NCBI GenBank assembly: GCA_021811745.1 | Contig: JAJZNH010000963.1 | Coordinates: forward strand, 1 to 9,037 | DNA length: 9,037 nucleotides | Direction of reading: 5' to 3' | Origin: Acidobacteriota bacterium | Lineage (GTDB): Bacteria > Acidobacteriota > Terriglobia > Terriglobales > Acidobacteriaceae | Shown: positions 1 through 5,970 of the stretch, in pieces | Position numbering within the stretch: the first letter of the stretch is position 1 | How the letters are laid out: the number at the start of each line of letters is the position of its first letter | The notes under the pieces: model-generated | What the model saw: the letters and a program-made list of their open reading frames with translations, nothing else | Told to the model about the DNA's origin: nothing | Database searches by the model: none | Program-made: the position numbers and the translations under genes

Positions 1-122
1 TTCGTAGCAGCAGTCGTAGTGTTAGAGGAAGTACTTGGAGTTGTCTGCGCGGTAGCAACTGCAGCGCCTAAGCTGACGCCGGTAAAAATCAAGGCAATCG
101 TCCAAACCGAAGCCACTTTCAT
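1..122 (-). CDS. Exported protein of unknown function, N-terminal fragment
   Basis: Only the first 40 codons are inside the window; the gene continues past the left edge. The peptide begins MKVASVWTIALIFTG and has the three parts of a Sec signal peptide: a short basic start (K2), a hydrophobic core (about residues 4-23) and a small-residue cleavage site, most likely ATA|Q after residue 25. What follows (TTPSTSSNTTTAAT) is rich in Thr, Ser and Ala, as in a linker or low-complexity secreted region. The start is chosen because the signal peptide begins exactly there. A GAGAGG motif lies 11 bases upstream, which is long for a ribosome binding site. An out-of-frame ATG at 130 opens a 3-codon reading frame (Met-Ala-Gly-stop) whose stop overlaps this start as ATGA; it could be chance or translational coupling. 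No mature domain is visible, so no function is assigned. Confidence 0.6.
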   Translation of the reverse strand, partial: MKVASVWTIALIFTGVSLGAAVATAQTTPSTSSNTTTAAT

Positions 123-168
123 CCCGCCATGGTCCTCTCAACTTCGAGATTCGTGCCGCCTGTTCGCC

Positions 169-197
169 CGCCGACGCTGCTTCCCTTTTTATCGGCG
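169..197 (-). repeat. 6-bp inverted repeat in the leader of the exported-protein gene
   Basis: CGCCGA at 169-174 and TCGGCG at 192-197 are perfect reverse complements separated by 17 bases. Read on the minus strand, the structure sits about 47 bases before the start codon at 122, in a purine-rich leader, so it could fold in the 5' untranslated RNA. I do not recognise a known riboswitch here; the c-di-GMP (GEMM) consensus was considered and does not match. A 6-bp stem with a loop this large may be chance. Confidence 0.25.
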
Positions 198-272
198 TTC
201 CTGCGTTCTTGATTCAGCCAAACTGGGAATGCCAGCTCCCGTCGCGTGCTCCTCAAGGCTGCCAAATCTTTC

Positions 273-286
273 CACAGCATGCTGTG
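273..286. promoter_or_regulatory. 14-bp perfect palindrome, possible operator
   Basis: CACAGCATGCTGTG is a perfect 14-bp palindrome about 150 bases upstream of the exported-protein start. A gapless, symmetric 7+7 site is the usual form of an operator for a dimeric regulator, and its location upstream of a gene fits. No promoter could be placed beside it, and the sequence is not a regulator site I recognise. It resembles a LexA-type box only in using CTG/CAG half-sites, in the wrong orientation. Confidence 0.3.
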
Positions 287-454
287 CCGCATTGACTGCG
301 GTGTTCCGGGATTCATCCTCTCCGGCCTTGAGTGATTGCTATTCTCAAAAATAACCGCAAAGCCCCTCGTCGGCCTGGATTTCAAGCCGAATGAAGTACA
401 ACTTTCAGGGCCTTTCGATTACTATACAGTTCCCATACCCGTTTTGGCGCCGTC

Positions 455-468
455 CACCCGGTCGGGTG
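455..468 (-). repeat. Short hairpin just after the ftsZ stop
   Basis: CACCCG at 455-460 and CGGGTG at 463-468 are perfect reverse complements. Outer GGCG and CGCC segments on the minus strand could extend the fold through an internal loop. It begins 8 bases past the ftsZ stop codon. It is followed by AAAACGGG and not by a T-run, so it is not a standard intrinsic terminator; it could slow 3' exonucleases or mark the end of the transcript. Confidence 0.3.
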
Positions 469-475
469 AATCGCC

Positions 476-2035
476 TTAAAAACGCACCCGCCGCAGAAAG
501 GCGGGAACGTCCAAGTCACGTTGCAGGTCCTCGCCGTTCTCCGGAAACAACGACGGCGAGGGAGCCGCACCTGGCTCCTCCGGCTCGCTCTGGCTGTGCG
601 GTTTGTGCGTCCGCACCTCGGCGTAGCCGACCGGCAGCGGCGTATACAGCGGCTCCTCGACCAGGTCCGTAAACTGCGGAGCTACCGGTGGGGCTGCCGG
701 AATTTCCTGACTGGACTCAAGATCTGGAACAGCGTCCGCGGACAGCGGCGTAAAGGTGACCGTGGTGGCCACTGCCGGCGCCGCAGACGCAAAGATGAGC
801 CCGCCGCCGTCTGCTCCCTCTTGGTCTTGCTCGTCTTCATCCTGGCTCATGAAACGGGCCGGCGCCGGCTCGGACTCAAGCTCCGGTTCAGGCTCGAGTG
901 CCGATTCGAGCTCGAGCGCCGGTTGGGCAGGTGCTGCCGGCTCGCGCATCCAGCTATCGGGCGCGACGACGGGCACTGAAACCACCGCCTCGGAAACCAC
1001 CGGCGCCTCTTCCACGCTCAACATGCGCGCGCGCCGCTCCGGCATCTGGTCGCGAAAACCGGTAGCGATGACAGTGATCTTCACTTCTTCGCCCATCTTT
1101 TCGTTGAGTACAGCTCCGAAGATAATGTTCGCGTCCTCGTGCGCCGCCGACTGGATGAGTGACGAGGCCTCGTTCACCTCGGAGAGCTTGAGTGAGCTTG
1201 ATCCCGTGATGTTGATGAGAATGCCGCGGGCTCCGTCGATGGCGCCGGCCTCCAGCAGCGGCGAGGCCATGGCCGCCTGCGCCGCTTCCGCCGCGCGATT
1301 GGCGCCCGAGCGCACCGCTGTGCCCATCACAGCATGCCCCATCCCCGCCATGGTCGTCTTTACGTCCGCAAAGTCGCGGTTGATGATGCCGGGGATGGTG
1401 ATGATGTCGCTAATGCCCTGCACGCCCTGCCGCAGCACGTCATCGGCAATGCGGAAACTCTCGAAGAATCCCGCGTCCTTGGCCACCGCCAGCAGCTTTT
1501 CGTTGGGGATCACGATCATCGTGTCCACGCTCTCCACGAGTTCCTTCAGCCCGCGCTCGGCCTGCTGCAGGCGGCGCTTGCCCTCAAAGCCAAAAGGCTT
1601 GGTGATGACAGCCACGGTAAGGATGCCCATCTCGCTGGCGAGCGAAGCAATCACCGGTGCCGCACCGGTGCCCGTTCCCCCACCCAGTCCGGCCGTGACG
1701 AAGACCATGTCCGCGCCTTCCAAGGCCTCGATGATCTTCTCCGAGTCTTCGAGCGCGGCGCGGCGGCCAACGTCGGGGTTCGAGCCTGCTCCCAGTCCGG
1801 AGGTCAAACGCACGCCCAATTGCAGCTTCACCGGCGCCTGCGACAGCTTCAGCGCCTGCACGTCGGTGTTGGCGGTGATAAACTCCACGCCTTCCATGCG
1901 CGCCTGGATCATCCGGTTCACAGCGTTGCCTCCACCGCCGCCCACCCCGATCACCTTGATCCGCGCACCGCGCAGGGGCTCCTCGTAATATTGAATGCGC
2001 ATCTCTCCGGCTTCGTTCTTCTCGTTGTTTTCCAT
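476..2035 (-). CDS. ftsZ: Cell division protein FtsZ
   Basis: FtsZ is the tubulin-like GTPase that polymerises at mid-cell into the Z-ring. The 519-residue product has a glycine-rich nucleotide-binding start ([15 protein letters not shown], about 28-42), the tubulin signature GGGTGTG at 118-124, and the synergy (T7) loop with [11 protein letters not shown] at 219-229. The GTPase and C-terminal subdomains end near residue 330. A linker of about 175 residues (331-505) follows, with an acidic Glu/Pro patch around 374-393. The protein ends in the conserved tail peptide [13 protein letters not shown], which binds FtsA. The start is the ATG at 2035: a longer frame reaches 2224 but would run through ftsA, while this ATG has AGGAGG 11 bases and GGAG 5 bases upstream and matches the family N-terminus. 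The protein is longer than E. coli FtsZ (383 residues) because of the linker. It is the last gene of ftsQ-ftsA-ftsZ. Confidence 0.98.
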   Translation of the reverse strand: MENNEKNEAGEMRIQYYEEPLRGARIKVIGVGGGGGNAVNRMIQARMEGVEFITANTDVQALKLSQAPVKLQLGVRLTSGLGAGSNPDVGRRAALEDSEKIIEALEGADMVFVTAGLGGGTGTGAAPVIASLASEMGILTVAVITKPFGFEGKRRLQQAERGLKELVESVDTMIVIPNEKLLAVAKDAGFFESFRIADDVLRQGVQGISDIITIPGIINRDFADVKTTMAGMGHAVMGTAVRSGANRAAEAAQAAMASPLLEAGAIDGARGILINITGSSSLKLSEVNEASSLIQSAAHEDANIIFGAVLNEKMGEEVKITVIATGFRDQMPERRARMLSVEEAPVVSEAVVSVPVVAPDSWMREPAAPAQPALELESALEPEPELESEPAPARFMSQDEDEQDQEGADGGGLIFASAAPAVATTVTFTPLSADAVPDLESSQEIPAAPPVAPQFTDLVEEPLYTPLPVGYAEVRTHKPHSQSEPEEPGAAPSPSLFPENGEDLQRDLDVPAFLRRVRF

Positions 2036-2040
2036 GGGCT

Positions 2041-2052
2041 CTCCGCCCTCCT
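2041..2052 (-). promoter_or_regulatory. Ribosome binding site of ftsZ
   Basis: The 22-base gap between ftsA and ftsZ contains AGGAGG (minus strand, complement of 2047-2052) and a closer GGAG (complement of 2041-2044), lying 11 and 5 bases before the ATG at 2035. The double site fixes the ftsZ start and suggests strong independent initiation, as expected for the most abundant protein of the operon. Confidence 0.7.
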
Positions 2053-2057
2053 GTGGG

Positions 2058-3266
2058 TTAATAAGTCGCCGCGAACAACGCGCGCACTTTGGCGCGCAGG
2101 CTCGTGTCTTCCGCAGCGCGCATCGTCCGCGTTCGTTGAACATACAAAACCGTGCCGATGGCCGTCGCAAAGCCGGGGTGAACCAACTCGCTCGGCATAT
2201 GAGGCAAGCGCACCGGCATACCAATTCGCGCTGGGACCCTTAACTGACTTTCCGCTATGTCCAGCATGCCCGGCAGCATCGCACCGCCGCCGGTCATCAC
2301 GCAGCCGGCGCCCAGCGCCTCCGCCACTCCGCCATGGCGCAAGCTCTCCTTCACGTAATAGAGCAATTCGCGGCCGCGCGGCTCCAGGATCTCAGCCAGG
2401 GCGCGCAAGGGCAGGCGGCGCGGCCGGGGATCGGCGGTCTCAATCTCCGCTTCCTGCGGCACAGCCGTCACCACCGCGTTGCCAAACTGCTGTTTCAGCT
2501 CCTCGGCCTGGGCTACCGGTATCTCCAGTCCCACCGCCAGATCGTTGCTAAAGTGTGCTCCCCCGATAGGCACCGACGCCGTATACGCCACGGCGCCCTC
2601 GAAAAATACCGCCAGGTCGCTGGAATGTGCGCCGATATCGAGCAGGCAGGAGCCCAGCTCGCGCTCATCGGCTGAGAGCGTGCTCTCCGCCGCGGCAATC
2701 GGCTCCAGCACCGCCTCGCTCACCTCCAGCCCGGCGCGGTTGGCGCAGGTCACCGTGCTTTGCAGCGCGCTCCCCGAGCAGGTGGCGATGTGCAGGTCTA
2801 CCTCCAGTCGCGCGCCCACCATGCCCACCGGATCGAAGATGCCCTCCTGACCATCCAAAATGAACTGGCGCGGCAGCAGGTGCAGAATCTCGCGGTCCGG
2901 CGGCCTTTCCACGGCCCGCGCCCGCTCCACTGCCGCGCGCACATCTTCGGGTCCGATTTCGCGCATGCGGCGGCCCAGGTCCAACCCGCCATTGGTGTTC
3001 AGCCCGCGAATGTGCGGCCCGCCCACTCCCACAGCGCACGCATCGATGTTGGCACGCGCCACCCGTTCCGCCTGCTCGCTGGCCGCTCGTACCACTTTGC
3101 CTGCCGGCCCCAGCTCTGCGATCATCCCCTTGCGCATCCCCGCGGATTCCAGAACGCCGTGGCCGCGGTAGCGCAGCGAACCTTCATGCAGATCGGTAAC
3201 CAGCACCCGCGTCCACGCGCTCCCGATATCCAGCGCCACGATCAGGTTGTCCTGTCTCTGCGTCAT
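2058..3266 (-). CDS. ftsA: Cell division protein FtsA
   Basis: FtsA is the actin-fold ATPase that binds the FtsZ tail, anchors the Z-ring to the inner membrane and recruits later divisome proteins. The 402-residue product (E. coli 420) has the actin-family phosphate-1 motif DIGSAWTR at 13-20, the phosphate-2 motif [14 protein letters not shown] at 208-221 and the adenosine motif [10 protein letters not shown] at 324-333. The SHS2/1C subdomain should lie at about 82-160. A C-terminal membrane-targeting helix is expected; the end here, [14 protein letters not shown], is a short, weakly amphipathic version without the usual Trp residues. The ATG at 3266 is 6 bases after the ftsQ stop, with GAGG in that gap, so translation is probably coupled to ftsQ. 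It is followed by ftsZ after 22 bases. Confidence 0.96.
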   Translation of the reverse strand: MTQRQDNLIVALDIGSAWTRVLVTDLHEGSLRYRGHGVLESAGMRKGMIAELGPAGKVVRAASEQAERVARANIDACAVGVGGPHIRGLNTNGGLDLGRRMREIGPEDVRAAVERARAVERPPDREILHLLPRQFILDGQEGIFDPVGMVGARLEVDLHIATCSGSALQSTVTCANRAGLEVSEAVLEPIAAAESTLSADERELGSCLLDIGAHSSDLAVFFEGAVAYTASVPIGGAHFSNDLAVGLEIPVAQAEELKQQFGNAVVTAVPQEAEIETADPRPRRLPLRALAEILEPRGRELLYYVKESLRHGGVAEALGAGCVMTGGGAMLPGMLDIAESQLRVPARIGMPVRLPHMPSELVHPGFATAIGTVLYVQRTRTMRAAEDTSLRAKVRALFAATY

Positions 3267-3272
3267 AGCGCC

Positions 3273-4532
3273 TCACACACCTTGCCGGGTGGCTGTGGCC
3301 GGCCGCATCCCCATGCCGGCGCATTCAGTTGCATTCGCGCCCCAGCGAGGCTCTAGGTCCGCCGCTTGCCGCGCCCAAGGTTCCACGCGTTTCCTCAGCC
3401 GCCCCGCCTTGCTTCTCCTCGTCGCGGCCTTGGATTTGGATGAGCGAGGGGTGGATGGCCGTCGATCTGCGCCACGGCCTTCTATCTTTCCTGCTTGCGG
3501 CTTGGCCTGCCCCCCGTCCGTCTCCGCAGCCTCCTTGCCCGAGGCCATCTCCAGCACCACCTGCCGGTCGAAGCGCATATCCACCGCGGCAAGCTGCGGA
3601 TACTGCTGCCTCCACTGCACGATGTACCGCTTATAGCGCAGATATCGCTCCAGAAAGTGACTGTCACCCAAGTGAACCAGAATATCGCGGCCCTGCTCGG
3701 GCATCAGCACGCGCGCGTCCTCCGGGTCGGTCAGGTCGATCTCGGAAACTTGGTCGGAATAGTGCTGCCCGGTCGAGTCGAGCGCGGACATCAAACGCAG
3801 GTAGACCGCCATTCGCTCCTTGCGTGAAGCGGCCGGGTCGCCGGCATCGATCCCAGTCAGCACCGGAAATGAATAGTGTTGACGGGCCATCGCCTCCGGC
3901 GACATCGACAGCAGTACTCCATCCGCGTCCACCAGCCCGATCTGCTCGCCGCGCCGCACAAATGCCACCGGCTGGCGCTCCACCACCGCCACGCGAATCT
4001 GGTTCGGGAGCAACCGCATTACCGTGGCCCGCTCAACCCAGGGGATCGCCTCCAGTTCTTTACGCCGGTCTTCCAGAGGCACAAAAAACACGTTGCGACC
4101 GATGTCGGAACCGAAAACTCCCAGCATTTCGCGGCGGCTCACCTCGCTGAGCCCAGTAGCTTGAATGTCACTGGTTCCGGCGATGCGGAAGCGCGCGTCG
4201 TGTTCCAGATCGCTCCGCAGCCGCAGGCCAGCCACCGTCAGGCTACCCAGCACGATCAGAACGCCGGCCGCGAGAAAGAGGCGCCCCGCTTTCGTTGCCG
4301 GCCGCCACCACCGTCCGCCTGGTCTGCGAAAAGCGCCCCACCCAGGCCGCGCATTGTCGTCCTCGTCGAGGTCCTGGTCCAGATCGTCGAACTCCAACGG
4401 CATACCCGGAGCGCCGCGCCGCAACCGTCCCGTGCCGGGCACACCTTGCCCTCTGCGCTGCGAGCGGAATGCCGCGGGCGCTTCATCCTCCCACAGCGGA
4501 AGACGGGTTGTGCCGTTGCCCTGTTTTGTCAC
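3273..4532 (-). CDS. ftsQ: Cell division protein FtsQ (POTRA domain)
   Basis: FtsQ is a single-pass inner-membrane protein that bridges the cytoplasmic ring and the periplasmic septal machinery through FtsB and FtsL. From the GTG at 4532 the product has 419 residues: a cytoplasmic N-terminus with an acidic stretch (about 47-59, EFDDLDQDLDEDD), a transmembrane helix at about 85-102 (LFLAAGVLIVLGSLTVAG), a POTRA domain at about 114-186 with the typical IPWVERATVMRLLPNQIRV segment and ERQPVA end, and a beta domain to about residue 331. The last 85 or so residues are a basic, Ser/Arg/Lys-rich periplasmic tail not usual in the family. The open frame extends to a TTG at 4604, but that lies upstream of a TATAGT box and encodes nothing FtsQ-like; GTG 4532 is favoured, although its ribosome binding site is weak. 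An ATG at 4406 is another possibility. No mur or ddl gene lies upstream. Confidence 0.93.
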   Translation of the reverse strand: MTKQGNGTTRLPLWEDEAPAAFRSQRRGQGVPGTGRLRRGAPGMPLEFDDLDQDLDEDDNARPGWGAFRRPGGRWWRPATKAGRLFLAAGVLIVLGSLTVAGLRLRSDLEHDARFRIAGTSDIQATGLSEVSRREMLGVFGSDIGRNVFFVPLEDRRKELEAIPWVERATVMRLLPNQIRVAVVERQPVAFVRRGEQIGLVDADGVLLSMSPEAMARQHYSFPVLTGIDAGDPAASRKERMAVYLRLMSALDSTGQHYSDQVSEIDLTDPEDARVLMPEQGRDILVHLGDSHFLERYLRYKRYIVQWRQQYPQLAAVDMRFDRQVVLEMASGKEAAETDGGQAKPQAGKIEGRGADRRPSTPRSSKSKAATRRSKAGRLRKRVEPWARQAADLEPRWGANATECAGMGMRPATATRQGV

Positions 4533-4565
4533 GCCTGAGCAAGGTCGTGAGAGTCGCCAGTTTTC

Positions 4566-4571
4566 ACTATA
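4566..4571 (-). promoter_or_regulatory. Candidate -10 box of the ftsQAZ operon
   Basis: On the minus strand this reads TATAGT, five of six matches to the sigma-70 -10 consensus. A transcript from it would begin near 4559, about 27 bases before the GTG start at 4532. I see no good -35 box at 16-18 bases upstream, so it may need an activator or be fortuitous. Many genomes transcribe ftsQAZ from far upstream mur genes; here the upstream neighbour is divergent, so a local promoter is required. Confidence 0.3.
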
Positions 4572-4821
4572 GCCCCGCTTCGCCTCGGCTTTTCGATCAT
4601 GCAAAGGGGGGAATCCACCCCGTTACGGGCTCAATTCATTTGAGACCGCCACGACAGCTCCCCGAGCCGCTCATGCAGCGGTGATCGCACGATGTGAATT
4701 CGTCAAACATCCGGACTCCCATTGCCCCGCGCCGGAGGCGCAGTGGATGCTAGACCCGCGCGTCAGTGTGAGGAACCGGCTCCCTTCGTGTCGCCATGCT
4801 AACCTGAGACTTCCACTCCTT

Positions 4822-4825
4822 GGAG
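4822..4825 (+). promoter_or_regulatory. Ribosome binding site deciding the M50 protease start
   Basis: GGAG at 4822-4825 lies 7 bases before the TTG at 4833, a normal spacing. The in-frame GTG at 4827 is only one base away from it and cannot use it. This favours a TTG start. Confidence 0.55.
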
Positions 4826-4832
4826 AGTGCTC

Positions 4833-5546
4833 TTGCTATCCAGCCGCTTCCTCATTGCCGTCTTCGAGTTTGTTATCCTCTTGTTTTCACTCAGCTTTCA
4901 CGAGTGCGCCCATGCGTGGATGGCCTCGCGCCTGGGCGACCAGACCGCGCGCCTGGAAGGCCGCATTACGCTCAACCCCATGTACCATGCCGACCCCATC
5001 GGCACCCTCCTCTTTCCCGCACTCATCATCTTCGGCCCCTTTATCGGCTTCAACTTCTTCAGCGGCTTGCTGGTGGGTTGGGCCAAGCCCACTCCCGTCA
5101 TCACCCGCAACTTCCGCAAGATCCGGCGCGACGACAATCTGGTCACGCTGGCCGGGCCGGTCTCGAACCTCATCCTCGTGGCGGCGGCCTTCCTCATCCT
5201 TGCCGTCATTATTGTCGCCATTCCTGGCGGGCGCGCGCTGGTGCTTTCGAGCTTCGCCGGCGGCCTCGTTTTGGGAACTCCTGCCGGGCTGCAAGCCGTC
5301 ACTTTGCTCGCGTTACTAACCATCGAAGTTAATCTCTCGCTCTTCTTCTTCAACCTGCTTCCCATTCCGCCCCTCGACGGCAGCCGCCTGCTGCGCAATT
5401 CCCTGCCCTACAACGCCGTGGTGGCCTATGACCGGATCCCTATCTGGATCAGCTACCTGCTCATGATCTTCGTGGGCGGCTACGTGCTGATGGCCCTTCT
5501 CCGCCCTTCGTTGGGCATCGTCTTCTCGGCGCTGTTGAGCATCTGA
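4833..5546 (+). CDS. Site-2 protease family (M50) intramembrane metalloprotease
   Basis: The product (237 residues from the TTG at 4833, or 239 from the GTG at 4827) is a polytopic membrane protein of peptidase family M50, zinc proteases that cut within membrane helices. The zinc motif is HECAH (H23, E24, H27) inside the first membrane helix, and the third-ligand motif is NLLPIPPLDG (N174, D182) in a later helix, the standard M50 pair. Hydrophobic segments lie at about 5-22, 58-80, 107-130, 157-178 and 205-222. No PDZ domain is present, so it belongs with the short PDZ-less members of the family and not with RseP-like proteases; the substrate is unknown. It is divergent from ftsQ and convergent with mnmA, and looks monocistronic. 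The family call is firm, and an active protease is likely since all metal ligands are present. Confidence 0.93.
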   Translation: MLSSRFLIAVFEFVILLFSLSFHECAHAWMASRLGDQTARLEGRITLNPMYHADPIGTLLFPALIIFGPFIGFNFFSGLLVGWAKPTPVITRNFRKIRRDDNLVTLAGPVSNLILVAAAFLILAVIIVAIPGGRALVLSSFAGGLVLGTPAGLQAVTLLALLTIEVNLSLFFFNLLPIPPLDGSRLLRNSLPYNAVVAYDRIPIWISYLLMIFVGGYVLMALLRPSLGIVFSALLSI

Positions 5547-5571
5547 GCCGCTTTCGCGTGATTTCGCAACT

Positions 5572-5601
5572 CCACGTGCGGATCTCCGGACCCGCACGTG
5601 G
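5572..5601 (+). terminator. 10-bp stem hairpin after the M50 gene
   Basis: CCACGTGCGG (5572-5581) and CCGCACGTGG (5592-5601) form a perfect 10-bp GC-rich stem with a 10-base loop that itself contains TCCGGA. It starts 25 bases after the protease stop codon, the position expected of a terminator. No T-run follows on the plus strand, so it is a T-less terminator, an mRNA-stabilising hairpin or a repeat element. Confidence 0.45.
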
Positions 5602-5605
5602 CAGA

Positions 5606-5624
5606 CATCGATTACTAATCGATG
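5606..5624. repeat. 19-bp palindrome (9+1+9)
   Basis: CATCGATTA, a single C, then TAATCGATG: every one of the nine pairs is complementary. It lies four bases after the 5572-5601 hairpin and is AT-rich where its neighbour is GC-rich. With a 1-base spacer it cannot form a long hairpin in RNA without opening the centre, so a DNA-binding site for a dimeric protein is as plausible as a terminator part. Confidence 0.5.
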
Positions 5625-5640
5625 CAGCCGCAATGCGATA

Positions 5641-5748
5641 GCGGTTCTCCGATTTGTTTAGAGTGGAACGTAACTTCCGGGTACACTCTTCTCAAGATAA
5701 CGCTCCTTTGCAGGCCTCTCAGCATTTCATAGAAATTTGGAGAACCGC
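5641..5748. repeat. 108-bp element bounded by 10-bp terminal inverted repeats
   Basis: GCGGTTCTCC at 5641-5650 and GGAGAACCGC at 5739-5748 are perfect reverse complements enclosing 88 bases. Inside the left half is a nested structure: AGAGTG (5660-5665) with CACTCT (5684-5689), and within it GGAA (5665-5668) with TTCC (5675-5678). Terminal repeats around a short non-coding core suggest either a miniature inverted-repeat element or a structured RNA closed by a long-range stem. No clear target-site duplication flanks it. A 36-codon frame crosses it on the minus strand but does not look coding. Confidence 0.4.
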
Positions 5749-5758
5749 CAAGGTTCTC
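5740..5758. repeat. 7-bp hairpin overlapping the right end of the 108-bp element
   Basis: GAGAACC (5740-5746), loop GCCAA, then GGTTCTC (5752-5758). The left arm is shared with the right terminal repeat of the 5641-5748 element, so the sequence could pair either locally here or with 5641-5650. Such mutually exclusive pairing resembles a conformational switch, but could equally reflect repeated insertion of related palindromes. Confidence 0.4.
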
Positions 5759-5787
5759 TGGCCGCTTCACTCTGTACAGCCGAGGCA

Positions 5788-5818
5788 GTTCCCATGTCCC
5801 CTATTTGGACATGGGAAC
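5788..5818. repeat. 12-bp perfect stem with 7-base loop
   Basis: GTTCCCATGTCC (5788-5799), loop CCTATTT, then GGACATGGGAAC (5807-5818): twelve uninterrupted pairs, the strongest hairpin in the window. It lies about 200 bases past the mnmA stop on the minus strand. No T-run follows on either strand, so a standard intrinsic terminator is not shown; a dispersed palindromic repeat is the better description. Confidence 0.6.
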
Positions 5819-5841
5819 CCAAAAAGCTGATGGAACGAACT

Positions 5842-5855
5842 CCTCTGATCAGAGG
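5842..5855. repeat. 14-bp perfect palindrome
   Basis: CCTCTGATCAGAGG is fully self-complementary without a spacer. It lies between the 12-bp stem at 5788-5818 and the paired hairpins at 5918-5970, as part of the same palindrome cluster. Confidence 0.5.
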
Positions 5856-5863
5856 CCAAGAAC

Positions 5864-5884
5864 GAAAAAAGGATTGCCGTATCC
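5864..5884 (-). terminator. Weak candidate intrinsic terminator downstream of mnmA
   Basis: On the minus strand GGAT, ACGGCA, ATCC is followed directly by six T residues. The T-run is good, but the stem is only 4 bp and lies about 130 bases past the mnmA stop. It would need help from the larger upstream hairpins to terminate efficiently. Confidence 0.2.
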
Positions 5885-5917
5885 CAGTCGAGGCTTTGGG
5901 AGCAGGGCAGGCCGAGA

Positions 5918-5936
5918 ATCCACCCAGCGAGTGGAT
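5918..5936. repeat. 6-bp hairpin abutting the 9-bp hairpin
   Basis: ATCCAC (5918-5923), loop CCAGCGA, then GTGGAT (5931-5936). It directly adjoins the hairpin at 5937-5970 with no base between, so the two could stack coaxially in RNA transcribed from either strand. Confidence 0.45.
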
Positions 5937-5970
5937 CGCGGGGTGAAAAAAGCCCCCCACACACCCCGCG
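5937..5970 (-). terminator. 9-bp hairpin after mnmA
   Basis: CGCGGGGTG (5937-5945) pairs perfectly with CACCCCGCG (5962-5970). Read on the minus strand it begins 43 bases past the mnmA stop, with a T-rich loop (CTTTTTT) before the closing arm. A T-run inside the loop is unusual for an intrinsic terminator, where it should follow the stem. An alternative fold could pair part of the G-run with the C-rich arm ahead of the Ts. Likely involved in ending the mnmA transcript, mechanism uncertain. Confidence 0.4.

Larger units (their letters stand above)
123..475. other. Non-coding region between ftsZ and the exported-protein gene
   Basis: This 353-base stretch has no reading frame with convincing coding character. 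It must hold the end of the ftsQAZ transcript and the leader of the exported-protein gene, both on the minus strand. It contains three inverted repeats, listed separately (455-468, 273-286 and 169-197). I could not find a convincing pair of -35 and -10 boxes on the minus strand, nor a hairpin followed by a T-run that would be a standard intrinsic terminator for ftsZ. Confidence 0.6.
4533..4832. other. Divergent intergenic region between ftsQ and the M50 protease gene
   Basis: This 300-base stretch must carry promoters in both directions. On the minus strand there is a candidate TATAGT box (4566-4571). On the plus strand I could not identify a confident promoter for the protease gene. Only short inverted repeats are present (for example CTCAA/TTTGAG around 4630-4645), within chance expectation. 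No RNA gene or real reading frame is visible. Confidence 0.5.

Noticed and set aside
131..240. Possible c-di-GMP or other riboswitch in the exported-protein leader
   Set aside because: The conserved core bases of known c-di-GMP and guanidine aptamers are absent; only a 6-bp inverted repeat remains.
119..385. 88-codon frame on the minus strand upstream of the exported-protein gene
   Set aside because: No ribosome binding site, Arg-rich biased composition, and it occupies the leader region; no motif supports a protein.
756..1988. 410-codon open frame on the plus strand opposite ftsZ
   Set aside because: It is antisense to a firmly identified gene, its product is Ser/Ala/Pro-rich with no motif, and long antisense frames are expected in GC-rich coding DNA. 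Other long plus-strand frames over ftsA, ftsQ, mnmA and the desulfurase were set aside for the same reason.
2036..2224. 63-codon N-terminal extension of FtsZ
   Set aside because: It would overlap the end of ftsA, its sequence is Cys/Arg-rich and unlike any FtsZ, and the ATG at 2035 has a strong ribosome binding site.
4533..4604. TTG start of ftsQ at 4604
   Set aside because: No ribosome binding site is present, the added 24 residues do not look like FtsQ, and a TATAGT box lies downstream of that TTG.
5572..5640. Possible group II intron remnant
   Set aside because: CACGTGCGG recalls sequence near some group II intron domains, but there is no reverse transcriptase fragment and no domain V hairpin.
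5727..5960. 77-codon frame on the minus strand in the M50/mnmA gap
   Set aside because: It runs through several perfect palindromes, has no ribosome binding site, and its product has no recognisable domain.
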